Shown here: piece by piece, positions 46,601 through 55,579 of the stretch
Position numbering within the stretch: the first letter of the stretch is position 1
Layout: every line of letters starts with the position of its first letter
Source: Paramacrobiotus metropolitanus
Taxonomy: Eukaryota; Tardigrada; Eutardigrada; Parachela; Macrobiotidae
Direction of reading: 5' to 3'
DNA: 64,000 bases
Assembly: GCF_019649055.1 (NCBI RefSeq)
Contig: NW_026570277.1
Span: 248,001-312,000 of the forward strand
Made by a program: the position numbers and the translations under genes
The notes under the pieces: model-generated
The model's input: only the letters and a program-made list of their open reading frames with translations
What the model was told of the DNA's origin: nothing
Databases searched by the model: none

Positions 46601-49393
46601 TTTTATCGTGAATCCAGCGTCTCTGAGGCACAGGAGCGTGTTTCTGAACGCTTTCCTGAATTCTTCGAATGTCTTGCCAAAGAATATCACGTCGTCGATG
46701 TATGCGAAGACGCCGCCCTGTTTGCGTGCTGGCGCCATAATCTTGTCCATAGTCATTTGGAATGTTGCTGGCCCGTTGCAGACGCCAAACGGCATTCGTT
46801 TGAACCGGAACATCCCTTCTGGAGTCACGAAGGTAGTGTAGTCCATAGACGCTGGGTCCATAGGGATTTGCCAGAATCCGGACTGACAATCTACCTTGCC
46901 GTAGTAGGCGTTGCCTGCACATTGATCCAGAAGTTCGTCTGGATTGGGCAATGGGTAGTTGTTCTTCTTGGTCACCGAGTTCAGCTTTATATAATTTATG
47001 CAGAACCGGGTGCCCATGGTCCCGTCGCCGTTTTTCTTCGAGGCGAGGACCACTGGGAAACTCCACGCTGCCATGGACGGTTCAATCACGCCTTGGTCCA
47101 ACATTTCTTGGACGTGCTTATTTATGAACTCTCGTCCCTTCCAACTCGTTCGGGTTGGGTTCGTTTTAATCGGTGCAGCGTCGCCAACTTCTATGACGTG
47201 GGTCACTCCCTTGACGACGCCATAAGGCTTTTTGGACGTCGGGAATATGGCCCGGAGTTCCCATAAGTCCTGACGGAGTAGAGCGGTTTGCTCTTCAGTC
47301 AGGTGGTCGCCGAAATGTGCATTGGCGATATGGGTGCGAATTTCGCGTTCCGTTTCAGGGTCTTCCTCTCCAGTCTGGAGGGAATTGATCTGGGCGAATT
47401 CTTCGTCCTTATCTGATATTGCTTTATATGGCTCTACTCGGCCCATGTCCACTCCTTTACGGAGGATGTGGGGCTCCTTGGAGTAGTTGGAAACCAATAT
47501 GGTGAAGCATTTACCATCATGCTGGACTGGTCCGTCGAGCATGGCCAGACTTCGTTTAGTGTCCTGGCTTCCGAGGTACATTAGCCTCTGCCTTGGGTCC
47601 ACTTCGAAGTCGATGGTGACTTGGACTGGTGTAATGGACTCCGGTAGGAGTTCCGTTTTTACGCTTGCCCGTACCTTAGCGTAGTCAGTTATGACTCGCT
47701 GTCTGGTAGGGTTATGTCCCGCCTCTTTTGGCCATGGTAAGGCGCTGGCGGCCGGTATGTCCCTGTCTACTCCGTCCTCCCTAATGTCCGCTCCATGTAA
47801 ATCACTGTAGTACATGTAGCCGATTCTGGCGCCTTTGCGGAGGATCTGGTCTCGCATGGACTTATTTTGAATCTGAATCCATGCGTACTCGTCGTGACGG
47901 GTGTGTACCTTCGCCTCGATCGGTAAGAGCTGGCGGTGTGGTCGTCGCAACGAGTTAAAGTAGATTGGGCGGTTCGGGTCCATGGTTCTGTATGTGCGGA
48001 CCTTAACCCAGCAGGTTGAATAGGCTGGTATGGTATACCGCTTATACGCGAAGACGACTTCCTTTTCCTCTTTAAGGCCTTCCATCTGCCGGTGCAGTCT
48101 AGTTTGGCGGATGGTGGGTGCTTCGGCCCGGAATTGAAGGATTTCTGCGTCATCTTCGTCGTCGCTTGACTCCTCCGATGATTGGTTATCGGAGTCCGTG
48201 TCCGGTGAGTCACTTGAGCTTTGGACGTCCAAGTCGGTAGACTCGGGTTTGTCGTCTTGCTCAGGTTTTGGCTTGCCATCGTCCTCGTTAGAGGTTGGCG
48301 CACCGTCGGCCACTGTTGGTGCCGGTTCAGGTGTGAGATCCGCCTCTTGGATCTCTGGCATTCCGGTTACGATTTCCTGTTGTTCAGGTTCGTCCGGTTC
48401 TGCCATGGTGGTTGGACGTTCCCTATTAGGGAGTGGTGAGGCTGGTCGGCTTGCTCTCCACCGTTGAACCGAACGGGTTTGTATGGCCCGTAATACCGCT
48501 TCAACGCCGTCTCCACATAGAGGACAAGTCAGTTGGACTTCCTCTGATGAAGGGTCCTGCTCATTCTGGCTGGTGTCCCTTCGATGGCCTCCCTGTTCTG
48601 GGTGTGGGCCATCCTTGAAGCGCACTTTTGTCGCTATGTGCGGTGCAGCTTCTGGTAGTGGTTCCGGTATAGTCCTGACGTTGGTCAGGCTCAGGTCATA
48701 CTTTGGCCATATACTGACGGTTAAGCCAGGGTGTTGGGCCACTTGTTTTCGAAGTTTTATGATGTCATCAAAGAGGTCCGAGCACATCCGTTCGAGTGCT
48801 TTCGGCATGTCCATGTGGTATTCTTTGTATTTCCACCACAGGGCTAGACGTTCGTCCTCCCATAATGAACCCTCTTTTTGAAGATCGTCCAATTCTTGGG
48901 CGAATGGTCCGTATTGTTTGGCTATTTGCGGCCACGTTAGTGGTTCGCCTTTTTGTTCAAGCCAGCCCTCTTCTAGGGCAAGGAGTCGGTCAGCGCGGTA
49001 CTCGAGGAAATTTCTGATCCCCGTTAACCAAGTTTGATATCGCTGAGCCAATTTCTCCTGAAGTTCTTTGATAGGCACCGGCCGTTGGCCCGGTGCCTCT
49101 GGTATCGGGATAGTCTTTACTATCCCGTGATTTGGCTTGAGTATGCCTGCACGGAATTGAGTCATATACCGCTCGATTGCGTTATGGACGCGCAGCTCCC
49201 ATATGAGGCTTTCGATAGTGTCCAGGCATTCCCAGCAGGTAGAAGGAGAACTTCTCGGGTGATCAAGCCGATTTACTCTCACTTCATCATCGGGTCCCGG
49301 TGCCTCTGGTATCGGGATAGACTTTACCGCGTCCCAAACGATTTCTTCGTTTGAGGATGAACGTAAACTTGGAGTGGAGATAGTCACAGCCAA
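43670..49393 (-). CDS. Element B pol: RT-RNase H-integrase polyprotein
   Basis: 1907 codons in the +1 frame relative to the protease ORF, overlapping its end by about 106 nt; the first codon listed is TTG and the frame opens near 49412, so expression by frameshifting is likely. Approximate residues: helical leader 1-250; acidic linker to 430; two pre-RT beta-rich segments (448-545 and 580-660); RT from 745 with YIDD near 900; RNase H from 1050; H2C2 zinc module near 1350; integrase core D 1398, D 1464, E 1496; basic C-terminus with an AT-hook R-G-P-G-R-P-R-K near 1771. All catalytic residues are present. No chromodomain is seen. Confidence 0.92.
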   Translation of the reverse strand: MAVTISTPSLRSSSNEEIVWDAVKSIPIPEAPGPDDEVRVNRLDHPRSSPSTCWECLDTIESLIWELRVHNAIERYMTQFRAGILKPNHGIVKTIPIPEAPGQRPVPIKELQEKLAQRYQTWLTGIRNFLEYRADRLLALEEGWLEQKGEPLTWPQIAKQYGPFAQELDDLQKEGSLWEDERLALWWKYKEYHMDMPKALERMCSDLFDDIIKLRKQVAQHPGLTVSIWPKYDLSLTNVRTIPEPLPEAAPHIATKVRFKDGPHPEQGGHRRDTSQNEQDPSSEEVQLTCPLCGDGVEAVLRAIQTRSVQRWRASRPASPLPNRERPTTMAEPDEPEQQEIVTGMPEIQEADLTPEPAPTVADGAPTSNEDDGKPKPEQDDKPESTDLDVQSSSDSPDTDSDNQSSEESSDDEDDAEILQFRAEAPTIRQTRLHRQMEGLKEEKEVVFAYKRYTIPAYSTCWVKVRTYRTMDPNRPIYFNSLRRPHRQLLPIEAKVHTRHDEYAWIQIQNKSMRDQILRKGARIGYMYYSDLHGADIREDGVDRDIPAASALPWPKEAGHNPTRQRVITDYAKVRASVKTELLPESITPVQVTIDFEVDPRQRLMYLGSQDTKRSLAMLDGPVQHDGKCFTILVSNYSKEPHILRKGVDMGRVEPYKAISDKDEEFAQINSLQTGEEDPETEREIRTHIANAHFGDHLTEEQTALLRQDLWELRAIFPTSKKPYGVVKGVTHVIEVGDAAPIKTNPTRTSWKGREFINKHVQEMLDQGVIEPSMAAWSFPVVLASKKNGDGTMGTRFCINYIKLNSVTKKNNYPLPNPDELLDQCAGNAYYGKVDCQSGFWQIPMDPASMDYTTFVTPEGMFRFKRMPFGVCNGPATFQMTMDKIMAPARKQGGVFAYIDDVIFFGKTFEEFRKAFRNTLLCLRDAGFTIKPSKCEFGMEKLQFLGHILSKDGVHTDPEKVAAIAEKLPPKTERQLRSFLGLANYYRKFIQGYAQKTSKMYELLRKESSVKNDWTDAHTAEFNEIKKALTEAPILAKFDATKQTTIECDASGAGIGAILSQDSRPIAYASRVLHGAEKNYGVTEWECLAVVWAVQKFKHYIDHGPFTVRTDHRALTNLLRCESNRPGINPRLTRWALALQGRDITIEYKPGTFCDNADALSRWPLERDDDKGLHEELDQVPNFEDYKDEIPARIIKVRRLQVTDEDPATEWDKPLLPDCNAITDWDQFSTADIRVINVPAPTPGESEPEVPPCPEKVTDRTAQELRRMQHRDPTLAKKIYELEHQSEMDKRSKLLEHYQMDKGVLYRLTEINAKLERRFVVPLFMRKSIIQSLHDGKTGNHFGYRKTIEAAKLRYYWDRMSCDIHDYIDRCQTCIFGKVPRRATYGKLQPTEAVAPWYRVFADFKRPLPVTQTKKYRYIAVVVDQMTKFTIARPTKTNSAKEFEKFFVEEVVLKYGMPHTMHSDRGTHFTAKSFAKVAKIFGIEQTFGSAYHPEGQGQVERQMRTIWDGIRNCGGAGDEHRWHRALPYVISGMNRAVHATTGFSPYHMLFGREMTIPQDVLAGTNIPETFTTNERYVQRMQQRLNRAHEIAKTRIEEGFIRDAAIYNKKKSQAEFKKRDLVTLKNMVDDPTNPNKFEGVYIVIGIPKPNTYWIRERDTGVEHTLCVDCLKPYLNPDGPSRRITRSSKKKSGDTEPEPTESERCNNKAEPGQDAELPHAQSKLEKLLKKQKPGKGPSKKLVAEQQKTLRIPGYGPPDPKTSDPEPPVKRGPGRPRKAKPDFETPALQKLQNQPLTAIDPTLAPAEPEKGTSTTDKPKATEEPKVAPAPKEKPKRPKTPKKPKATLTAQQVLEEDVVAEDDADKDLLTRITTGREKSEKVTKGKKHKSNTVPPDVLDKAVDKAGQNVDK

Positions 49394-50288
49394 GTAATAC
49401 GTGCACGTCCGTTAACGTCGGTTGGACGAAGAACGTGTGGTGGCTCTTGTATCCCTGCAATGTCACCGGTACGGTGCAGCAGTGGGAGACCACGAAGGCA
49501 GTTTGTCCGCCAACACCAAGGATTTTGGTGTTCCGTCCTAATGGCTCTGTTTTGATGCCATTGGCGGTGCAGAATTGTTGGCTGATGAGGGATGTCTCCG
49601 CTCCAGTATCCAGCATAGCGAGCGTGTGGACTGGTCCAATTTGGACTTTGTGCGTCCATGCTCTGACGGTCTTCGGTTTGCGATTTTCGTCAAGGCCAAC
49701 TGTCACTTCCCGCATCACCGGTACAATGGGGATTAGCGACACTGGTCCTGGATCGTCAGGAGCATACTGAGGTGATGGAGGCTCCCGTTGGTCAGACTCT
49801 TCCTGTGGTGATGTTTCCGCTACCCGTAGGGTCGAAAACATACTTTTGGTGTTAGGGAAGGTCCGTGAGGTGTTTATGGTTCGCACCGTTGGTGTGGTGC
49901 CGAGGGGTTGTCCACGGTTCTGGAGCTCACAGATCCGAGGAGTAGACGCCTCGAGAGGTTCGGTTGTCCAATCTTTTAAGGATCCGACCTCGCTGTCCGT
50001 ATCTTGTACGGACCATCCGTCCGGTGCACTTTCGGAGGATGTGTGTGACGCCGATTTAGGATACGTCATTTTTGTGGTGCGACGTCTCGCTTTGCCACGT
50101 GTTCGGTTGGCCTTAGAAGTTGAGGCTCCGAGTTTTGGGGATCGGTTGGCCTTAGGGTTAGTTGAGGCTCCGAAAATCGACTTGGTCGCCAGCTGGACGA
50201 CTGTCGGCCTGGCATCACTTTTAGGGCCAGGTGGCTTAAGCGCTGGTTTGGCGCTAAGCCTGGATCCACTGGTGGGCTGTTGAGCCAT
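49287..50288 (-). CDS. Element B retropepsin-like protease ORF
   Basis: 333 codons with ATG start, 114 nt after the gag stop. The N-terminal 190 residues are basic and Ser/Thr-rich. The protease domain occupies the C-terminal part: catalytic D-T-G-A-E near residue 225, a flap-like G-V-G-G-Q, and L-L-G-C-D-Y near the end. The end overlaps pol. A separate protease ORF between gag and pol is unusual for Ty3/gypsy but seen in some large elements. Confidence 0.85.
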   Translation of the reverse strand: MAQQPTSGSRLSAKPALKPPGPKSDARPTVVQLATKSIFGASTNPKANRSPKLGASTSKANRTRGKARRRTTKMTYPKSASHTSSESAPDGWSVQDTDSEVGSLKDWTTEPLEASTPRICELQNRGQPLGTTPTVRTINTSRTFPNTKSMFSTLRVAETSPQEESDQREPPSPQYAPDDPGPVSLIPIVPVMREVTVGLDENRKPKTVRAWTHKVQIGPVHTLAMLDTGAETSLISQQFCTANGIKTEPLGRNTKILGVGGQTAFVVSHCCTVPVTLQGYKSHHTFFVQPTLTDVHVLLGCDYLHSKFTFILKRRNRLGRGKVYPDTRGTGTR

Positions 50289-50401
50289 AGGGGTTAGTTT
50301 AGGATCTATGTAGGTTAAGTGCGGATTAGTTAAGTAATGGGTTATGTCCGGCGGTTTCGGTTCCGGTCTTAGGTCGGGTGAGTTGCCGATACTCCCCGAC
50401 C

Positions 50402-53113
50402 TTAGGCGTTTCCCGCGGTTGGGCTGGCCCGGCTAGGACCGCCGCCGCCGTTGCCATTTGGCTTCACCAGCTGGTCCGGTATGGGTGGTAGCGCTGCCCT
50501 TTCATTGGCTGGCGTCTGGTAGCCCTGTTTTGGACCATTCTGCCGGTTGCCGCCACCAGACCCATTTCCTGAGCCGGTGGACTGCCTTCGGGTGCCCGTC
50601 CCCCCATTACCACGTGGTGGTCTGGGTTGTTTGGGTGGCACTAAGCCGAGGCGGTTAGGGTTGGCTGACCCGGTAGGGTAGCCTTTCTGATAGCAATTTC
50701 GCCAATCCAAATACCATTTCCGGTTTGGATTTTCGCCATATGGCCTGTTTGCGTAGCCACAGCCCTCAGTTGGGTGGTTTCCCCATAGGCAGTGGTTACA
50801 GGTGATGATTCCGTCTTTGGCCCATCGTTCGAACATGCGCTCGCCTCTGTCGATGTACATGTCCTCTTGTTTGCGGGCCTCTTCGGGGCTCAGAGTCTGG
50901 CGTTGGCCGCTCTGGCCTCCTGGGCTTCGGTTCTGTCCATTGGGGCTGTTGCCGCTTTGATTTCCGTTATAGCTGGCATTTTGGCCCTTGGAGAACTTGC
51001 CCTTTGGTCCTCCGCCGCTGTTGCCCTGGCTGTACCCATAGTTGTCCTGGTTTCGGGCTTGGCCATAGCCGCCACTACCGCCGTTGGGCGGTGTAGACCC
51101 ACGTTGTGGGGAGGCTAAGTTCAAGGCCGCGATGGCGGCGTATGTTGCCTCAATCTGGGCTTGTGTAGCCTGCGGGGGATAAAGTGCCGGTTGTTGCGGT
51201 ACGACTTGGGCTGGTGGCGTTTGTATGGCCGTTCGGATGGTTGGGTATCCGCGGCAGGCCTTCCCTTCGTACTCCGGCTTTCCCATTGTGTATTGCCGGA
51301 CGTAGTCCCGGAATTCTGCCGGTGACTTCGGTATCCGGATATCCAGAGCGCGGCGTAGTTCTGGCTCCTTCACATTCTCTCTCAAGAAGTGAAGTGTCAT
51401 GGTGTCGTCCAAGCCAGCGCGCGTCTGGAGAGTCAGCATAGCATCGTAATACTGCTCAGGGGTTTCGATCAGGTGCTGATAGTACCGGTGTGTGATTTCT
51501 CCCATGGCAGTTGCCTGCTGATTGTCGTCGCCGTATCGAGTGGCAAACTTTTGAAGCCACTCTTCCACTGTCCAGCCGTCCTCGTCTTCGCGATTGGCTT
51601 GGCCAGTGTACCATTCCTTTACAGGGTCCGATAGGGCCATGTAAATGCGGCTCATGAAGTCCGGATCTGGTTTGTTCAGATCAGATGACTGCTTACAGAT
51701 CCGTCGGACCTGTGCAAGCCATCCTTTCACCATAGTTTTGTTGCCATCGAATTTTGGCAACTCGGTGCCGACTTGAGCTCTCGCGGTGGCTTTTCCCATC
51801 TCTTGGGCCATTTCCTTAATTTGCTCTCTGGTTGAGAGAGCTGGACTGACCGGTGGTGACGGGACAGGTGTTGGTGGCACCTGTTGGTGTTGAGTCAACA
51901 TTGGTTGACCCGGTATAATCTGGATGGCTCCGTTGGATGCCATCCATCCATATGCTCCATTCGGGAGCTGGACCAACATGGGCGCATTTTGGCCCTGACC
52001 TGGTTGGGCTGCTGGTCCTGGTAGCATGGCCGCTGTTGGCGGTATACCTGGTGGTTGGGGCACGTTTTGGCCCGTGGGCGTGGTTTGGCCCATCTGTGGC
52101 TGAGCTTGGCCCGTTGGAGCTGCCGCCGTGATAGGAGGGCCAAATAGACTTAGTTGGCCTACTAGTGGTGGTTGCACCGTCGGTGCACCACTTTGGCCTC
52201 CTATCTGTCCTTGCATGGCCGATGGCCCGAACATAAGGCTCGGCTGGCTGGTCCGGTTTGGATCCATGCTGCTGATGTGAGCCTGGCTTGTGGCTGGTTG
52301 TGGACTAAAGTTGAAGTCCATGTTCGGGAATATTGACGGATACAAGGACGGGTGGGATGGTTTTGATCCGAAGTAGCTGTGACTGGGTGTTGCCTGGCTC
52401 GGGTCAAAGCCTAGCCCGCTTGACGCAGACGGATGAGTCTGCGTTGCGGGCGTCACTATTGTCGTTGGACCAATAGTGGCAGTGGTGGTGACCGGGACTG
52501 GTGGTGGCGGCAGTGTTACTGTCGCCGTTGATGTTCCACGGTCCACCGGGCTGGGAGGCGCAGGTATGGTTGGCCCCTTTGGAGGTTCTCCAACCGATGG
52601 TCCTTCCACAGCCATATTCACCTGGTAATTTTGGTGATGATACACTGGCTCGCGGTAGAAGCGTTGGCCCTGCCGCAGAGCCTCGTCGACTTTTTCTTGT
52701 CGGCGTTGTGTATCCGAGTCTGGAAAGGTATGGTAGGACGGTGGTTCTGCGGACAACTCGGAGTTTATGTCTGCGAGGTGTGACTTTTCCGCATCTAAGC
52801 AGGCGTTCTCCGTGCTTAGCCTTTCCAGTTCCTCGTTCATTTCGGTTATGCGTTGGGTGGCCGCCTGGTAATCTTTGACCAGGCCGGCGTTATTGGCCTC
52901 CAAAACGATGATCCGGTCTTGTTGGCCCTGGATCACCTGTTTGGCTTGGTTGAAGGCCTGCTCCAATTGGACGAAGTTTTGGTGTCCAATGGCGCTGTTT
53001 TGCTCAAGTTGTGCCCGAATGGTTGCTTCGGTATTGAGCTGGCTCTGGAGGGCAACGATCTGTTGCTGGAGTTGCACGTTTTGTGCCTCCTTCTGTTGAA
53101 CCGTTTGGCTCAT
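50402..53113 (-). CDS. Element B gag with coiled coil, PPSY motif and CCHC knuckle
   Basis: I take the ATG at 53113 (M-S-Q-T-V); the frame is open upstream to 53140 and beyond without another ATG. Approximate residues counted from 53140: coiled coil 10-135; P-P-S-Y, a PPxY late-domain motif, near 153; Pro/Gly/Gln-rich region 180-440; gag capsid core about 460-617 (W-L-A-Q-V-R-R, W-Y-T-G-Q, L-Q-K-F-A-T-R-Y, Y-Y-D-A-M); Gly/Asn/Gln linker; zinc knuckle C-x2-C-x4-H-x4-C near 785; Gly-rich C-terminus. It forms the particle and binds genomic RNA. Confidence 0.88.
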   Translation of the reverse strand: MSQTVQQKEAQNVQLQQQIVALQSQLNTEATIRAQLEQNSAIGHQNFVQLEQAFNQAKQVIQGQQDRIIVLEANNAGLVKDYQAATQRITEMNEELERLSTENACLDAEKSHLADINSELSAEPPSYHTFPDSDTQRRQEKVDEALRQGQRFYREPVYHHQNYQVNMAVEGPSVGEPPKGPTIPAPPSPVDRGTSTATVTLPPPPVPVTTTATIGPTTIVTPATQTHPSASSGLGFDPSQATPSHSYFGSKPSHPSLYPSIFPNMDFNFSPQPATSQAHISSMDPNRTSQPSLMFGPSAMQGQIGGQSGAPTVQPPLVGQLSLFGPPITAAAPTGQAQPQMGQTTPTGQNVPQPPGIPPTAAMLPGPAAQPGQGQNAPMLVQLPNGAYGWMASNGAIQIIPGQPMLTQHQQVPPTPVPSPPVSPALSTREQIKEMAQEMGKATARAQVGTELPKFDGNKTMVKGWLAQVRRICKQSSDLNKPDPDFMSRIYMALSDPVKEWYTGQANREDEDGWTVEEWLQKFATRYGDDNQQATAMGEITHRYYQHLIETPEQYYDAMLTLQTRAGLDDTMTLHFLRENVKEPELRRALDIRIPKSPAEFRDYVRQYTMGKPEYEGKACRGYPTIRTAIQTPPAQVVPQQPALYPPQATQAQIEATYAAIAALNLASPQRGSTPPNGGSGGYGQARNQDNYGYSQGNSGGGPKGKFSKGQNASYNGNQSGNSPNGQNRSPGGQSGQRQTLSPEEARKQEDMYIDRGERMFERWAKDGIITCNHCLWGNHPTEGCGYANRPYGENPNRKWYLDWRNCYQKGYPTGSANPNRLGLVPPKQPRPPRGNGGTGTRRQSTGSGNGSGGGNRQNGPKQGYQTPANERAALPPIPDQLVKPNGNGGGGPSRASPTAGNA

Positions 53114-53170
53114 CAGTCCTCCTTGCTGAATTGACTTCAAGAGATTCTGGTGACTCTCGTAGAGAAGATG

Positions 53171-54556
53171 CTAGCCGTTCCGCAGGCGGTTAATTTCGTC
53201 CTGCAGGTTGGCCAGGTCTTCGGTAAGACGCTCATTTTCTCTCTGAAGGCGGTCCGCCTCAGAGTCAGTGTCGTCAATGGTTACGCGGGCCGCAGCCAAG
53301 TCGTCCCTGGCTTTGGCCAGCTCAGTCCTCGTAGAGGTGAGTAGGGCTTCAAGGCCCGCCACAGCCATTTCTAGGCTGTGGATTGTCCTGTTGAGCTGGT
53401 CTCGCTCAGCATTGAGACATGGTGACAACTTGAGCTGGGTTAGCTCAAGTTGGGTCTGGGCCAGTATGGCCGAGACACGTTTGGCCTCTACGTCCGATTT
53501 GGACGCAAGGTCTTTATGCTTGGAGATTTCGTCCTGCATCCAGCGTTCGGATGCCAGGGCGGCCTCTGCAATATCCGCCAGCTGTTTTGTCAGGTCCCTT
53601 ACTGTGGTCCGAAGTTGGTCGACTTCGTCGATTTCGTCGGGCCGGGTTGCCTGGATCAGTCTTGGCGGGCTGACGTTGGCGCGGCTTGTGTCCCAGGAGG
53701 GCTGGTTAAGGTCCATCCTGGCTGTGGCCCTGCTAAGTTGGGCCAGGTCCACAATTGGCTCTCCGTCCGGTTTGGACGGGCCAGACGCGCCCATGACGTC
53801 ATTGGTTGGCGATGGTGTTGTATATGTTGAGCCATCATCTTCGAACATAAGTGGCGACTGACTCGCGGGCTGTTGGCCCTGGTCATGTGCCTTTGGACCA
53901 GCCTTTTTGGCTTGGCCCTTGGCCTTGCGTCCACCTTTGGTCACCGTTGGTGCCGCGGGTTGGATCTGGTCCGCTCCCGGTAGGGTTGGACTTGTTATCA
54001 GATCCTGGACGTCAAGGTTGGACCGGGCCAAGTTGTTTGGCCCTGGTCCATCAGTGTGTGTCTTGTCCTCACCTGTGGCTGCCGTTGGCGCCGCAGGTTG
54101 GACTTGGCCCGGACCAGGTATGGCCGGTTGGTGCGCCAAGTCCCGAGGGACACTGTTGGCCTGGGCCGTCCTATCGGCGCCAGGTTGGCTGTCCGGAGGC
54201 TGGTTGGCCTCGGACAGTTCGTTGGATGCCTCCTGGAATGTGTCGTCCCGGGTGGCGTCCAGACTTTCGTCACTGGTTTCCAGGTCGGCCGGCAGGATTT
54301 GTTTGTCCCGCCTGGCTTTGGCCTCGACCGAACTCGTTGAGCCGGCCGAGTTTGGCTCGTCTGGTTCAGAACCGCTCTGTTTGGCCCTGCGGAAACCGTA
54401 AGTTCCCGGTGGGTCGCGTGTGGCGTAGTTCTTCCCCAGTTGCTTCTTATATTCGTTAGGTTGGCGCCCGTCCATAGGACTGAGCAATCTCCGTTGGAGT
54501 TGCTCGTGGCTGGTGTATGGCATCACCTTGGCCAAGGCGCTTTCGATTTGGCCCAT
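53171..54556 (-). CDS. Element B ORF1, N-myristoylation-like start and coiled coil
   Basis: A 461-codon intact frame, the first after the 5' leader. It begins M-G-Q-I-E-S, matching the N-terminal glycine context of myristoylated matrix proteins. Then come a basic Lys/Arg segment (about 30-60), a long Pro/Gln/Thr-rich middle, and a C-terminal coiled coil (about 300-460) with L-Q-R-E-N-E-R-L type heptads. Gag starts 58 nt after its stop. It may be a separated matrix-like domain. Myristoylation is inferred from sequence only. Confidence 0.7.
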   Translation of the reverse strand: MGQIESALAKVMPYTSHEQLQRRLLSPMDGRQPNEYKKQLGKNYATRDPPGTYGFRRAKQSGSEPDEPNSAGSTSSVEAKARRDKQILPADLETSDESLDATRDDTFQEASNELSEANQPPDSQPGADRTAQANSVPRDLAHQPAIPGPGQVQPAAPTAATGEDKTHTDGPGPNNLARSNLDVQDLITSPTLPGADQIQPAAPTVTKGGRKAKGQAKKAGPKAHDQGQQPASQSPLMFEDDGSTYTTPSPTNDVMGASGPSKPDGEPIVDLAQLSRATARMDLNQPSWDTSRANVSPPRLIQATRPDEIDEVDQLRTTVRDLTKQLADIAEAALASERWMQDEISKHKDLASKSDVEAKRVSAILAQTQLELTQLKLSPCLNAERDQLNRTIHSLEMAVAGLEALLTSTRTELAKARDDLAAARVTIDDTDSEADRLQRENERLTEDLANLQDEINRLRNG

Positions 54557-55579
54557 GGTATTGGGACTGGAAAAATTTCTTTGGTCTTGGTCCGGACCGG
54601 AACGGTGGGTTGGCTGTCGCTGGTTGGTGCTGGTCAGGTGTGCTAGAGCTTAGGATCAGCGTTAGCTCCCTATGGCCCTAGTTTACGTTACTGACCAGTG
54701 TGACGTCACGTACGAAATGGTCTTGCAATTAGCTCTACGTCACGAGTAGCGTGCCGTGAGCAAGATTTAAAAAACAATATGAGTCACTACGAGAGTTATA
54801 ACACGGGGAAGTTTCCCACGTGTTCTGATTGGTCGAATTTTTATGGAAAATCACCACAGTGACGTCACGCGACTTTTCGCAAAATTTTCCGGCTGGACAA
54901 AATGGCGGTTGTTTTTCGCCGAAAATTCGGTAAAAATCAGGAAAAATTTTCTCGAGAGTTCTGTTTTATTTTTCTAATACAGAATTTCACGAGGAATCCG
55001 AAAATGCTAGTTTCAAACAAATCGGATAAGCGGTTCAAGAGTTATGAAGGGTTTTATACAGGGTTCTTCCGAAAACCTCGAATTTTTACGAAAGTTCTAC
55101 GAAAGTCCTACGCGTCACAGCAGGTCTTACCGGCGGTTTGATCGTGCCAAACTGCTGCTCCGTCGTTCCCCTTCACCCTCTTCTGCCGTGAGGGCCGCAG
55201 CGCACCCGATAGGGCGTATTGGTGTAACAGTGACCGTACCGAGCGCAGTTTTTGCGCCGGGAGCCAAAGCTGCGGGAGGCCTACTTTTAGGCGCTGACCC
55301 GTATCAACGCGACCCGGTAGGGCGCTTATTTGGACAACTGGGACGTACCGAACGCAGTTTTTGCGCCGGGAGCCAAAGCTGCGGGGGACCTACTTTTAGG
55401 CGCCGACCCGTATGAATAATCCGTCGCGCTGCAGACTTCCAGTGAAGTCTGTATGATGCAGGAAATGATGGTCGCGGGATTGCTGGCCTACTTATAGGCG
55501 ATCAGCGTAGTTCGACCGTGTTGCCTTCACTGGGGATCAGAGGTCTCGTCGGAAAGAAAACCGAACGATGCTACTACCA
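54557..55579 (-). promoter_or_regulatory. 5' leader and primer binding site of element B
   Basis: On the minus strand TGGTAGTAGCATCG follows the 5' LTR directly (55579 downward), a primer binding site. Two TGACGTCA palindromes (near 54701 and 54859) match cAMP-response-element sites. A 108-bp tandem duplication lies at 55204-55413. The middle (54770-55100) is AT-rich with no supported gene. Confidence 0.7.
55204..55413. repeat. 108-bp tandem duplication in the element B leader
   Basis: ACCCG(A/G)TAGGGCG at 55204 recurs at 55312 and the following sequence matches with a constant 108-bp offset and a few differences. The ACCCGGTAGGG word also occurs three times in the 3' region. Confidence 0.85.
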
